Assembly (NCBI GenBank): GCA_964449115.1 | Contig: CAYUXW010000013.1 | Span: 1-41,151 of the forward strand | Direction: 5' to 3' | DNA: 41,151 nt | Source of the DNA: UBA1783 sp964449115 | Lineage (GTDB): Bacteria > Bacillota_I > Bacilli_A > Erysipelotrichales > Erysipelotrichaceae | In this document: in pieces, positions 23,374-32,204 of the stretch | Numbering within the stretch: position 1 is the stretch's first letter | Layout: each line of letters opens with the position of its first letter | Translations under genes and position numbers: made by a program | Notes under the pieces: generated by a model | Database searches by the model: none | Told to the model about the DNA's origin: nothing | The model's input: the letters and a program-made list of their open reading frames with translations, nothing else

Positions 23374-25275
23374 CTAAATAATAGGGAATTTTAAAATCGC
23401 TTTAAATAAGTCTCCATCTATTTCTAACTTCAATGAACCATTTTGCAGTTCAGAAAGGCTTTTGGCAATTGATAAACCTAGCCCATTGCCTTCAGTATTT
23501 CTTGAGTGATCGCCTCTGGTGAATCTTTCCATTAAATCATCTTCACTCATATCCAGCTGCTCTTTGGAAGTGTTTTTAAAGGTGATTACAGCGTTACCAT
23601 CACTTTTTTCAATTGAGAGATATACTCTGGTCTCTGGTTGAGCATACTTACAAACATTATTCATCAGATTATCAAATATACGCCACATTCTTCTTCCATC
23701 AGCCATTATCAGGATTTCTTCATCTGATTGCTTAACAACCAGTGTCAGCTTACTGTTTTCCAGTTTTTGGGTATATTCACCAGAAACCTGGGTTAAAAAT
23801 ACATTTGCATCACACGGAACAAGATTTACCTCAAGATTTCCTGTTGATGCTTTTGAAGCTTCAACCAAATCCTCAATCAATCTTTCTAATCTATTAGATT
23901 GTCTTACCAGTACCTCTGAATACTCTTTAATTTTTAAGTTTTCTGTATCTTCTTCACTTATTAAAGAAGCATAGTTGATAATTGAGGTTAAAGGAGTTTT
24001 AATATCATGCGACACATTAGTAATCAGTTCTGTTTTCATCCTTTCAGATTTTAATCGTTCTTCCACAGCAATTGCCATGCCCTTAGAAACCTGATTTAGA
24101 TTTTCTCCATGCTCTTTAAAATCAAGAACCAAATGTTTCGTATCTATTTTCCAACTTAAATCTCCGTTTGCTAATTTTTCAGCTCCATCCTTAAGCTGTT
24201 TCATATTTATGGCCAGGTAAATAACTAATGGAATAAATACGATAAACTTAATTAAATTATATTCTATGATGTTATGAAATATAGCATCTAAGAGCAACAC
24301 TGATGTTGTAATAACTACTGTTTTCCAGACAATTGGAATAGCAACTATCAAACTTATAATGCCGTTAACAATTGCTTTCATTATCCTTAAGCCAAACAGG
24401 AGTATTTTTTTAAGTATCATTACTATCTGGTAAGTCATAATATTTTTTATTAAGGTCTTAGTTTTTAATCTTGATACAAAAGTTAAAATCAAGCCCATAA
24501 TTATTGCCAAATCAATTATTGAAACAACAATCACATAGATAATCAGTATTCCTATATGTTCAATTCCACTAAATAAACCAGCATAATCAGGTATTAAAAT
24601 CGATATAATTCCAAAGATAGCTGCAATAACTAGTATTAAATCAAAGGGGATCTTATTTAAAGGGTTGGTATATAATTTGTCATCCTCATTATTGTAGCCA
24701 ATCACATTTATTAAACTTACAAAACTATATACATCAACAATTAACAATAGCAGAGCTAAAAGATAAATGGTATAGCGTAATCCGTACAACAAACTGATAG
24801 ATTTCGAGATAAAGCTATACTTGTCATTTGCCTGAAATGGCTTAGCTATTGCTGATTTTATAATATAATAGTCACCAGCAGATTCCTTATCTTCAATATT
24901 GTAGTAACCTTCATAACCGTTTTCTCCGTAATTGTAGAAATAATACTCATATTGCCAATCTTCTACTTCTGTTGCAGAACTACTTCTGGCAACAACATTA
25001 CCATTAGCATCTATAATCTCAAAAACAAGATTTCCATTATCCTCTAATATTCCATCATCTGATGCAGAAAGATATAATCCAAACTCATTAAAAATATCGT
25101 TATATACAAATTTACCTGCAACATTATAAAATATCTGATCTTCTTTTTTAGAATAGAAATCTGCTTCAAAGAGAATAATCATTGCTAGTAGTGAACCTAA
25201 TAATAAAAGTGTAGAAAACAGACTTATTAAGAATAGCGATGTTTTTCCCACTGTGCTTCTAGAAAATTTTTTCAT
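23374..25275 (-). CDS. Sensor histidine kinase with large multi-pass sensor region
   Basis: 633 residues. Residues 10-36 form a first membrane segment, followed by an acidic, tyrosine-rich extracytoplasmic part (about 37-155) and then roughly six further hydrophobic segments (160-355). A HAMP-like linker leads to the HisKA box NVSHDIKTPL with phospho-acceptor His423, then a HATPase domain with DNLMNNVCKYA (N box) and GNGLGLSIAKSL (G box). The start overlaps the response regulator stop (ATGA), so the pair is coupled. The signal is unknown; the nearby glycosyltransferase and shared repeats suggest an envelope-related regulon. Confidence 0.93.
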   Translation of the reverse strand: MKKFSRSTVGKTSLFLISLFSTLLLLGSLLAMIILFEADFYSKKEDQIFYNVAGKFVYNDIFNEFGLYLSASDDGILEDNGNLVFEIIDANGNVVARSSSATEVEDWQYEYYFYNYGENGYEGYYNIEDKESAGDYYIIKSAIAKPFQANDKYSFISKSISLLYGLRYTIYLLALLLLIVDVYSFVSLINVIGYNNEDDKLYTNPLNKIPFDLILVIAAIFGIISILIPDYAGLFSGIEHIGILIIYVIVVSIIDLAIIMGLILTFVSRLKTKTLIKNIMTYQIVMILKKILLFGLRIMKAIVNGIISLIVAIPIVWKTVVITTSVLLLDAIFHNIIEYNLIKFIVFIPLVIYLAINMKQLKDGAEKLANGDLSWKIDTKHLVLDFKEHGENLNQVSKGMAIAVEERLKSERMKTELITNVSHDIKTPLTSIINYASLISEEDTENLKIKEYSEVLVRQSNRLERLIEDLVEASKASTGNLEVNLVPCDANVFLTQVSGEYTQKLENSKLTLVVKQSDEEILIMADGRRMWRIFDNLMNNVCKYAQPETRVYLSIEKSDGNAVITFKNTSKEQLDMSEDDLMERFTRGDHSRNTEGNGLGLSIAKSLSELQNGSLKLEIDGDLFKAILKFPII

Positions 25276-25970
25276 TTATAAACCCTCTTTTCAATTTTAT
25301 ATCCCTGGCCAAAAATAACCTTTATATATCTTGGCTCAGCTGGATTAATTTCAATTTTTTCTCTTAAGTGACGTATATGTACAGCAACTGTATTTTCAGC
25401 CCCATATGGCTTTTCCTGCCAGATACTTCTGTATATTTCCTTTGGAGAAAATACCTTCCCTGGATTACTCATCAACAACTTTAAAATTTCATATTCCTTG
25501 GGAGTAAGAGCAATCTCATTTCCATCTAATAACACCTGTTTAGTTGAATCATCTAATTCAATACCATCAATTGTTATTTTTTCTACATCTTCATTTCCTG
25601 AACCATACCTTAGATATCTTCTAAGCTGAGATTTGACTCTGGCGGTAACTTCCAGTGGATTAAAAGGTTTAGTAATATAGTCATCAGCTCCAACTGTTAA
25701 TCCTAAGACCTTATCTGCATCCTCTCCTTTAGCTGTTAATAAAATAATTGGAACAAAACTAAGTTCTCTTATTTTATTTAAGGCTGTAATTCCATCCATT
25801 ACTGGCATCATAATATCCATTAAAACTAAATGAATATCTTCCTTTTCTACAATTTCCAAGGCTTGCTTACCATTAAAGGCCTCATAGATTTTATAGTCTG
25901 GATCAGATAAATATATTTTTAAAGCATTAACAATATCTTTTTCATCATCAACAATTAAGATATTCTGCAT
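25272..25970 (-). CDS. OmpR/PhoB-family response regulator
   Basis: 232 residues. Receiver domain with phospho-acceptor Asp52 (LVLMDIMMPVMDG), the acidic pair at residues 8-9, conserved Thr-Ala near 82 and Lys in ADDYITKPFNP; then a C-terminal winged-helix DNA-binding domain (EYEILKLLMSNPGKVFSPKEIYRSIW, ENTVAVHIRHLREKIE). AAGGAG lies upstream of the ATG. An extended -10 (TGATATAAT, 25998-26006) and three TTAAGA repeats (26028-26054) are placed as for autoregulation. Confidence 0.95.
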   Translation of the reverse strand: MQNILIVDDEKDIVNALKIYLSDPDYKIYEAFNGKQALEIVEKEDIHLVLMDIMMPVMDGITALNKIRELSFVPIILLTAKGEDADKVLGLTVGADDYITKPFNPLEVTARVKSQLRRYLRYGSGNEDVEKITIDGIELDDSTKQVLLDGNEIALTPKEYEILKLLMSNPGKVFSPKEIYRSIWQEKPYGAENTVAVHIRHLREKIEINPAEPRYIKVIFGQGYKIEKRVYK

Positions 25971-25997
25971 CCCACATCGCTCCTTTCTTCGTTAACC

Positions 25998-26006
25998 ATT
26001 ATATCA
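25998..26006 (-). promoter_or_regulatory. Extended -10 promoter of the response regulator gene
   Basis: Minus-strand TGA followed by TATAAT (25998-26003). No strong -35; the TTAAGA repeats lie just upstream, as for an activator-dependent promoter. Confidence 0.55.
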
Positions 26007-26027
26007 GTGCTACCTGTGTATTTGTCA

Positions 26028-26054
26028 TTAAGATTTATTAAGAATTTATTAAGA
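26028..26054. promoter_or_regulatory. Triple TTAAGA direct repeat, probable response regulator operator
   Basis: TTAAGA at 26028-26033, 26038-26043 and 26049-26054, spaced 10 and 11 bases, so on one face of the helix. OmpR-family regulators bind such direct repeats (CiaR, for example, uses TTTAAG repeats). The same motif recurs before the glycosyltransferase gene. Confidence 0.6.
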
Positions 26055-26096
26055 AATCAACATAAACAGGTAATGTTTTAGACCAACTTAAACCCT

Positions 26097-26423
26097 TTAA
26101 TGGCTTTTAACAGCTGTATCCTTTTCCGGTTGCCTTTCTTTTAACTCAACATCTATTGTCGTATGATTTGAAAACAGCTTTTTTTGTAAAGCCAGGGCTA
26201 TTGTTACTGTAAATACCTTCTCTGGGGTACCTGGTACCCAAAGAAAAGCTACATAGCTACTTCCAATAGTCAATAAAGTTGTATTTTTAAAACAATAACC
26301 TAAAGCAATGAATAGATATCCCCAACCATTGGTAATCATCCAGGCAATTAATAAGCATAACGCCAAATGAGGATTGTATAAAAATTTAAAAACAGCTGTA
26401 AAACATTCCTTTATTTTAAACAT
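26097..26423 (-). CDS. Small membrane protein of unknown function beside the glycosyltransferase
   Basis: 108 residues. An amphipathic N-terminus (MFKIKECFTAVFKFLYNP) is followed by two hydrophobic segments (about 20-42 and 47-78) and a charged C-terminal tail of about 25 residues. I recognise no family. It overlaps the glycosyltransferase gene by 8 bases, with GGGAGG in range, so it is co-translated and is probably a partner of that enzyme. No terminator is seen before the two-component genes downstream, so readthrough into them is possible. Confidence 0.75.
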   Translation of the reverse strand: MFKIKECFTAVFKFLYNPHLALCLLIAWMITNGWGYLFIALGYCFKNTTLLTIGSSYVAFLWVPGTPEKVFTVTIALALQKKLFSNHTTIDVELKERQPEKDTAVKSH

Positions 26424-27669
26424 TTTTCATTAATCCTCCCAAATTTTTACGATTTATTCCATGTTCAATTGGTTTCCAGGATACCTTAAGAAATAATGCC
26501 GCTAAAGATATTGGTATATAGGTGAACATAAAAATTGGAAAAGTAAATAGATATAATATTTTCTTTTTATTGCCAGTGTAGATATTTTTCCATTCTGTGA
26601 TTGTTGTTATTAAGCCTAAGACAAACAAAGTTAAATACATGTTAAAAAATAACTGAAAAATAGATTTTAAAACTATCATATAGTCATTACCACCAATAGC
26701 AGCATTGATTGATAAAACAATATTTAATACGATCGAAATAATGGAAAGTATAAGGGCAGGAATACTATTCATAAGCATATCAAAACAGGAAAAACTACCC
26801 TTAAGAGAATTTAGAGTCAACTTTTTTCCATATAAGCCAAACACCTGAATATATCCTTTCGACCATCTCAATCTCTGATGGATTGATTGGGTAAATCTGA
26901 CAGGCTGTTCATCAAAAAACATGGCTTTTTCACAATAGGCTATTTTTCTTCCTGCAGTAATATGATAAATAGAAAACTCTATGTCTTCTGTCAGGGTATA
27001 AAATGGCCATCCTTTCTGCTCTTCAATAATTGCTCTGCTGACAAGAAATCCTGTTCCAGAAACTGCACAACTGCTGTTAATTGCATAGCGGGCTCCATTA
27101 AGAAACTGACTTTCTCTTAAAAACGATAAGCCATAACCAGTACTGATCCAATTGCTGTCGTAATTTTTACTGTTTCGATAGCTGGTTACAATATCATTTC
27201 CTGCAACAAATATTTTATTCATTTCCTCAATGTAATTCTCTTTTAAAATATTATCCGCATCAAAAACAAAATACCCATCAAACTGATCCTTATATTCTCT
27301 TCCAATAGACTTCAACATCGTATCCAAAGCGTATCCTTTTCCGACTAAGACCCTGTCCCTTCTACTATAAGTAATCGCTCCTTTTTCCCTGGAAATTCTT
27401 TCGGTATCATCATCACAGTTATCAGCCATTACAAAAATTGTAATTTTCTTTTGGGGATATGTTTGCTGATGAATGCTGTCAATCAACTCTGCTATAACCT
27501 TTTCTTCGTTTCTGGCACAGATCAATATAGCATAATTATTTTTTTCAACATTTTCATCTCTGTGTTTTTTAAAAGAAAAAATCTTTATGGGGATATATAA
27601 AATCTGATAAGAATAGCAAAGAAAAAATAATAGCGAAATAACATAATTAATAAAACTCAATGTCTCCAT
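26416..27669 (-). CDS. Family 2 membrane glycosyltransferase
   Basis: 417 residues from the ATG at 27667-27669, which follows AAGGAG; an upstream in-frame TTG at 27687 overlaps that site. One N-terminal membrane segment, then a GT2 catalytic domain: AILICARNEEK, the DxD-like FVFDADN, TEDIEFS and QRLRW, followed by three to four C-terminal membrane segments. The TED and QxxRW motifs mark processive synthases of the cellulose, hyaluronan and poly-GlcNAc type, so a surface polysaccharide is a fair guess. Sugar and product are unknown. Confidence 0.88.
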   Translation of the reverse strand: METLSFINYVISLLFFLCYSYQILYIPIKIFSFKKHRDENVEKNNYAILICARNEEKVIAELIDSIHQQTYPQKKITIFVMADNCDDDTERISREKGAITYSRRDRVLVGKGYALDTMLKSIGREYKDQFDGYFVFDADNILKENYIEEMNKIFVAGNDIVTSYRNSKNYDSNWISTGYGLSFLRESQFLNGARYAINSSCAVSGTGFLVSRAIIEEQKGWPFYTLTEDIEFSIYHITAGRKIAYCEKAMFFDEQPVRFTQSIHQRLRWSKGYIQVFGLYGKKLTLNSLKGSFSCFDMLMNSIPALILSIISIVLNIVLSINAAIGGNDYMIVLKSIFQLFFNMYLTLFVLGLITTITEWKNIYTGNKKKILYLFTFPIFMFTYIPISLAALFLKVSWKPIEHGINRKNLGGLMKNV

Positions 27670-27715
27670 AATAGCTGTCTCCTTCAATACAAAGTCATTT
27701 TATCGTTACTGCTAA

Positions 27716-27755
27716 TTAAGATAATAGTAGTTAAATCCTTAAGAATTTATTAAGA
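27716..27755. promoter_or_regulatory. TTAAGA repeats upstream of the glycosyltransferase gene
   Basis: TTAAGA at 27716-27721, 27739-27744 and 27750-27755 (steps of 23 and 11 bases, about two and one helical turns), 47-86 bases before the glycosyltransferase start. This matches the repeats before the response regulator gene and suggests shared control. Confidence 0.55.
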
Positions 27756-27796
27756 TTTCTATTACTTCTGCTATTTGCTGCATTTTTATATTAAAA

Positions 27797-27821
27797 AATC
27801 TTCCGTAAACAACAGAAGATT
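27797..27821 (-). terminator. Terminator of the glycerol-3-phosphate oxidoreductase operon
   Basis: 7-bp stem (AATCTTC / GAAGATT) with an 11-base loop; on the minus strand followed by TTTTT. It lies about 110 bases after the DUF1667 gene. Confidence 0.65.
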
Positions 27822-27931
27822 ATAAATCTATTTATTCATTGATAAAAATGTATTGTCGCAACTTATGTTTTAAAAGTTTAAAATAACAAACATTTGGCAC
27901 CAGTCTGATGTAAAAGTAGACCAATGCTTTT

Positions 27932-28276
27932 TTACATATCTCTGGTTGCGATTATATTAATCCCGGTATCTAAAATGTTTTCTACAATCACCTGATTTGT
28001 TTTTACAGGGGATTTAACTACCACATCTTTTAAAGACCTTGATGCTTCAATAAGTTTATCTTTTGGCAAAGGTTTACTGCTTTTAACAGGCAAACTGTTA
28101 TGAATCGCATTTTCTATTTTTACAATAGTTGTCAGTACTCTTGTTGGATTAAGTATTTCATTTCTGCCATATTCAGCCCCTATCTGACAGCTATGGCCTG
28201 TCACTGTGTAACCGTTATTCTCATCTACTGACAATTTACATCCCTTTGGACAGCCGATACAAATTAATTCAATCAT
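27932..28276 (-). CDS. DUF1667 domain protein
   Basis: 114 residues. The N-terminal CIGCPKGC and a further Cys in GHSC give four cysteines, the DUF1667 signature, probably binding a metal or an iron-sulfur cluster. DUF1667 proteins nearly always sit with the two FAD oxidoreductases found here and are thought to be a small electron-transfer or scaffold part of an anaerobic glycerol-3-phosphate dehydrogenase. It follows the preceding gene by 3 bases. Confidence 0.88.
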   Translation of the reverse strand: MIELICIGCPKGCKLSVDENNGYTVTGHSCQIGAEYGRNEILNPTRVLTTIVKIENAIHNSLPVKSSKPLPKDKLIEASRSLKDVVVKSPVKTNQVIVENILDTGINIIATRDM

Positions 28277-28279
28277 ATC

Positions 28280-29530
28280 CTATTCCTCCTCAATAAATAT
28301 CGTTATACTATTTTGTTCGTTTCTTATCAGACTTACAGGAACATTTATTTTTTCCAGTTCTCCTGGAATAACATATTCTCTTGGATATTTGCAAATAACA
28401 TCCCCACTGGAGTTGGCAACTTTAATAACACTTTTCCCTAAAACCTTATTGGTTCTAAATGAAATGTCCACAAGTTTTTCTTCTATTGGTAAATGTATTT
28501 TTTGAGGAATAGTATAGCTTACTGGTCTATTGGCTTTTACTTCAACTACCCTTTCAAAGCTTTTTTCTTCTAATACATATTTACAGGCAGCTAGTGCTGC
28601 TTTTTTCGCTTCTAAGGCCACATTATCAGCTAAATCATGGACCTGTACTACATTTCCACAACAGAAGATTCCTTCAACTGAAGTTTCCATATTCTCATAC
28701 ACTACTGGTCCTTTTGTTCTTTCATCAATTGCTACACCAGCAGTCTTACTTAGCTCATTTTCTGGAATCAATCCTATTGACAGCAGCACTGTGTCACATT
28801 CGATTTCTTTTTCACTTCCTTTAATGACATTATACGCTTCATCTACTTTAGAAATTACAACTTTACTTACTCTATTGTTGGTGCATTTAATATCAGTAAT
28901 TGTATGACATAAATATAGTGGAATTTCAAAATCTTCTAAACACTGTTTAATATTTCTTCTTAAGCCTGATGAATAAGGATTAATTTCCACACAGGCTAAA
29001 ACTTTAGCTCCTTCCAAAGTCATTCTACGAGCCATTATTAAGCCAATATCTCCACTACCTAAGATAACAACTCTATTTCCAACACTATAGCCATTCATGT
29101 TCATATATCTCTGAGCAGCACCAGCTGTGTATACTCCTGCTCCTCGATCACCAGGAGTAAAAATCGCTCCTCTAGTTCTTTCACGGCAGCCCATTGCCAG
29201 GATAATTGCTTTTGCTGATATTTTTTGATAACCCTTTGTATTTAATATGTGGATATTCTTATTTTTATCCATGTCCAATACCATCGTATCAAGCATTATT
29301 TCAATATTCGTATCTTTTATTTTGTCAATTAATCTACCAGCGAATTCTGGACCAGTCAATTCTTCCTTAAACAAATGCAAGCCAAAACCATTGTGAATAC
29401 ATTGGTTTAATATTCCACCCATTTCTTTATCTCTTTCGACCACCAATATTTTCTTAAGTCCATTTTCATAAGCAGTCAAAGCAGCACTTAACCCCGCTGG
29501 ACCAGCACCGATAACTATTAAATCATACAT
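28280..29530 (-). CDS. NAD(P)/FAD-dependent oxidoreductase (glycerol-3-phosphate dehydrogenase partner)
   Basis: 416 residues from the ATG at 29528-29530, with GAAGGTGA upstream; the in-frame GTG at 29542 overlaps that site. The N-terminal FAD dinucleotide motif VIGAGPAGLSAAL is clear, a second (VVILGSGDIGLIMARR) binds NAD(P), and MGCRERTRG and GIFCCGNVVQVHD are typical of this reductase group. It probably transfers electrons from the GlpA-like dehydrogenase to a carrier. Its start lies within the end of the upstream gene, so it is coupled. Confidence 0.88.
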   Translation of the reverse strand: MYDLIVIGAGPAGLSAALTAYENGLKKILVVERDKEMGGILNQCIHNGFGLHLFKEELTGPEFAGRLIDKIKDTNIEIMLDTMVLDMDKNKNIHILNTKGYQKISAKAIILAMGCRERTRGAIFTPGDRGAGVYTAGAAQRYMNMNGYSVGNRVVILGSGDIGLIMARRMTLEGAKVLACVEINPYSSGLRRNIKQCLEDFEIPLYLCHTITDIKCTNNRVSKVVISKVDEAYNVIKGSEKEIECDTVLLSIGLIPENELSKTAGVAIDERTKGPVVYENMETSVEGIFCCGNVVQVHDLADNVALEAKKAALAACKYVLEEKSFERVVEVKANRPVSYTIPQKIHLPIEEKLVDISFRTNKVLGKSVIKVANSSGDVICKYPREYVIPGELEKINVPVSLIRNEQNSITIFIEEE

Positions 29531-29531
29531 A

Positions 29532-30965
29532 TTAGTAGTCACCTTCTTTCGCTTTATTCATAAAAATATTTGATCCTTCTTTATCTAAGAGGATTTCATT
29601 GAAGCTGATATTCAATTTTTCCTTTAATATCATAGCCACCCTTTCGCCACAGAAACCACTCTGACATCGTCCCATACCAGCATTGGTCCTTCTTTTTACA
29701 GCATCAATTGACTGTGGAGGGATTGGCGAATTAAAGCAATCAAGAATTTCTCCCTCTGTGATGTGCTCACAGCGACAGATAATTCTTCCATAAGCTGGAT
29801 TTTTGACAATTAGTTCATTTTTTTCTTCATCCGATAAATCTTTAAAACGGATTTTCTTTCTTGTTTCCTTATAATTATCCTTTTTTACAAACTTCTCTTT
29901 GGTATTTAACCAATCTATTACATGATAGCCAATAGCACAGGCAGCTGTTAAAGCCGGTGAAGCCATACCTGCCAGATTATAAAAGTTTTCTACCGTTTTA
30001 CTTTCTCCAATAATAAAGTCTTTTCTATCGCTTCTAGCCCTGATTCCAGCAAAATTTCTGATGTTTTCTCTAAAATTGATACAATCCATCGTTAAAGCTG
30101 ATCTTTCTTTAATAAAATTTAAAGCTTCACTTGTAGTAGCTAAATCTTCAAACTCTACAGTTTCAGCATCTGGGCCAACAATCATATTTCCATGTACCGT
30201 AGGACAGACTGCCACTCCTTTACCTAATTTGCTGGGACACTGGAAAAGTATATGATTAACTTTTTCTCCCTCAATTTTATCCAACAGATAATATTGTCCT
30301 CTAACTGGTATAATGGTAAACTCTTTTTCCCCAATCATTTCATGGACAACATCCGAATACACTCCGGCTGCATTGATTATATATTTACATTGATATTTAT
30401 CTTTATTAGTTGTAACAGTAAAAATTCCCTCTTCCTTGCTGATATTCTTAACTTCATTGTTAAGCTTTAAATCAACACCATTTTCTACTGCTACTTCAGC
30501 TAAAGCTATTGTATACTGCCAAGGGTCAATTATTGCTCCTGTTTTAGCATATAGAGAACCTGCTACCTTTTTGCTTAATAATGATTCTAATTCTCTGGTT
30601 TGTTTTTCATCAAGAATTTGCAATTCTTTAACCCCGTTTTGTCTTCCTCTTTCAAGCAACTGCTGAAGCGTCTGCATATCTTGCTGATTATAAGCTAAAA
30701 CAAGCGAACCACAATTATCATATGGAACATCTAATTTTTCACAAAGTTTTTTGGCCATTACAGAGCCTTCTACATTATATTTCGCCATTAAAGAGCCTGG
30801 TTCTGGATCATATCCGGCATGCATACATCCTGAATTAGCCTTTGTTGTCGCGTTAGCTACATCATTATGTGCCTCTAAAAGGGCAATATTCATCTCATAT
30901 TGCGAAAGGTAGTATGCTGTACTACATCCAACTACACCAGCTCCTATAATTATTACATCATACAT
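29532..30965 (-). CDS. FAD-dependent glycerol-3-phosphate dehydrogenase (GlpA-like) with BFD iron-sulfur domain
   Basis: 477 residues. N-terminal FAD motif VIIGAGVVGCSTAYYLSQ, then a DAO-type oxidase domain, and a C-terminal BFD-like [2Fe-2S] domain with CRCEH and later GRCQSGFC cysteines. This layout is that of anaerobic glycerol-3-phosphate dehydrogenase, which oxidises glycerol 3-phosphate to dihydroxyacetone phosphate. AGGGGAA precedes the ATG. Glycerol kinase and facilitator genes are not adjacent. A role as a general 2-hydroxyacid oxidase cannot be ruled out. Confidence 0.86.
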   Translation of the reverse strand: MYDVIIIGAGVVGCSTAYYLSQYEMNIALLEAHNDVANATTKANSGCMHAGYDPEPGSLMAKYNVEGSVMAKKLCEKLDVPYDNCGSLVLAYNQQDMQTLQQLLERGRQNGVKELQILDEKQTRELESLLSKKVAGSLYAKTGAIIDPWQYTIALAEVAVENGVDLKLNNEVKNISKEEGIFTVTTNKDKYQCKYIINAAGVYSDVVHEMIGEKEFTIIPVRGQYYLLDKIEGEKVNHILFQCPSKLGKGVAVCPTVHGNMIVGPDAETVEFEDLATTSEALNFIKERSALTMDCINFRENIRNFAGIRARSDRKDFIIGESKTVENFYNLAGMASPALTAACAIGYHVIDWLNTKEKFVKKDNYKETRKKIRFKDLSDEEKNELIVKNPAYGRIICRCEHITEGEILDCFNSPIPPQSIDAVKRRTNAGMGRCQSGFCGERVAMILKEKLNISFNEILLDKEGSNIFMNKAKEGDY

Positions 30966-30993
30966 ATCGGTTTCCCCTTTTTATCTCTACTTA

Positions 30994-31002
30994 ATTATAT
31001 CA
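30994..31002 (-). promoter_or_regulatory. Extended -10 promoter of the glycerol-3-phosphate oxidoreductase operon
   Basis: Minus-strand TGA followed by TATAAT (30994-30999), about 30 bases before the GlpA-like start. Confidence 0.5.
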
Positions 31003-31025
31003 CTTTTATATATTCAATATAAAAA

Positions 31026-31050
31026 GAGATTGCTGTTAGGCAGCAGTCTC
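31026..31050 (-). terminator. Terminator of the AI-2E family transporter gene
   Basis: 10-bp stem with one mismatch (minus strand GAGACTGCTG / CAGCAATCTC), 5-base loop containing the stop codon, then TTTTTAT. Confidence 0.8.
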
Positions 31051-32106
31051 CTGAGTTTTTTCTTCTTCCATATTTTTTCTTTTTTCTTCTCGATACATAA
31101 AGAAAGCAATTATCAGTGGGAATCCAATCATCCCCAAAAGTCCAAACAACTTTAATCCGGCAATCATTGAGATTAAACTTACCAGTGGATTGAGTCCCAG
31201 TTTTGTTCCGACAATTCTTGGTTCTATAATGTTTCTGACAATTGTTATTGTTATATATAAGGCAAATACTCCCAGCCCTCTGAAGATATTGCCAAAAATT
31301 ATTTCCACACAAGCCCATGGTATCAAAGCAGTTCCTACACCAAGTATTGGCAAGATATCCATCACAGCGATTAATGCTGCAATTAGAATTGTTGGTCTAG
31401 CCCTTAATATGGCTAATCCTATTGTTAATTCAATGAAAGTTATTCCCATGATTATTATATAAGACTTTAAAACGTTTAAGATATTCTCTTTTATAAAAAC
31501 TGTAACATCACCAAGAAAGTTTGAGGCTTTTTTTGGTAATACCTTATAAATGAAGGCTACTACTCCTTCATAGTCCAGAATAAAATAGATCGATGAAACA
31601 ATTGTTACAGTGACCGTAATAATTGCAGAAGGAAAGGAGGTTATTGCTCCTTTTACAAAATTAATCAAAAATGTTGATACAGTCATTAAGACAGTCTTAA
31701 TTGCTTCAAAAATTGATGAAGTAACCTGATTAAAGATATTCGCCACTTCAACAGGTAATGATTCATTTAAATTAATAAAGAAATTGTAAACAATGTTTAT
31801 TGCTGGTTCTAGATAATTTGAATACAACCCCGCATAATCAAACCCCTTTACTGAACTAACTGTCATCACTGAAATAAAGGCAAATAAGATTACCACAATA
31901 ATATAAAATCCAACTAACGTTAGTAACTGTCTCTTTTTCCCTGGCTTACCAAATATTCTTATTGCTATTTTTCTAACCAGGTAAGCAATTGAGAAGCCTA
32001 TAATAAAAGGCATCATAACAGGCAGTAGATATTTGCCGCATAGATAAACAATTAATCCAATGCAGCTATAATATAGAAAGTTTATAAGAAATTCTTGTTT
32101 CGACAT
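31036..32106 (-). CDS. AI-2E family transporter (YtvI-like membrane protein)
   Basis: 356 residues with about eight hydrophobic segments. Family landmarks in the C-terminal half: YFILDYEG, then the DILPILGVGTALIPWA and IIEPRIVGTKLGLNPL segments. Members range from autoinducer-2 exporters to the sporulation-linked YtvI of Bacillus and Na+/H+ antiporters, so the substrate is open. The tail is charged (KRKNMEEEK). GAGGTAA precedes the ATG. It is divergent from gpmI. Confidence 0.88.
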   Translation of the reverse strand: MSKQEFLINFLYYSCIGLIVYLCGKYLLPVMMPFIIGFSIAYLVRKIAIRIFGKPGKKRQLLTLVGFYIIVVILFAFISVMTVSSVKGFDYAGLYSNYLEPAINIVYNFFINLNESLPVEVANIFNQVTSSIFEAIKTVLMTVSTFLINFVKGAITSFPSAIITVTVTIVSSIYFILDYEGVVAFIYKVLPKKASNFLGDVTVFIKENILNVLKSYIIIMGITFIELTIGLAILRARPTILIAALIAVMDILPILGVGTALIPWACVEIIFGNIFRGLGVFALYITITIVRNIIEPRIVGTKLGLNPLVSLISMIAGLKLFGLLGMIGFPLIIAFFMYREEKRKNMEEEKTQETAA

Positions 32107-32169
32107 AGATTTTACCTCAGTATATATAATACTACATTTTGTATTAATAGTGCATATTTCTTCTAAAAA

Positions 32170-32178
32170 TGTTAAAAT
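32170..32178 (+). promoter_or_regulatory. Extended -10 promoter of gpmI
   Basis: TGT followed by TAAAAT (32173-32178), identical to the argS element. Confidence 0.45.
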
Positions 32179-32204
32179 GTATAGAATGATTTTAGGAGGA
32201 CTTT

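Noticed and set aside
28530..28907. 125-residue plus-strand frame opposite the FAD oxidoreductase
   Set aside because: Antisense shadow rich in Ser and Thr, with no start signals.
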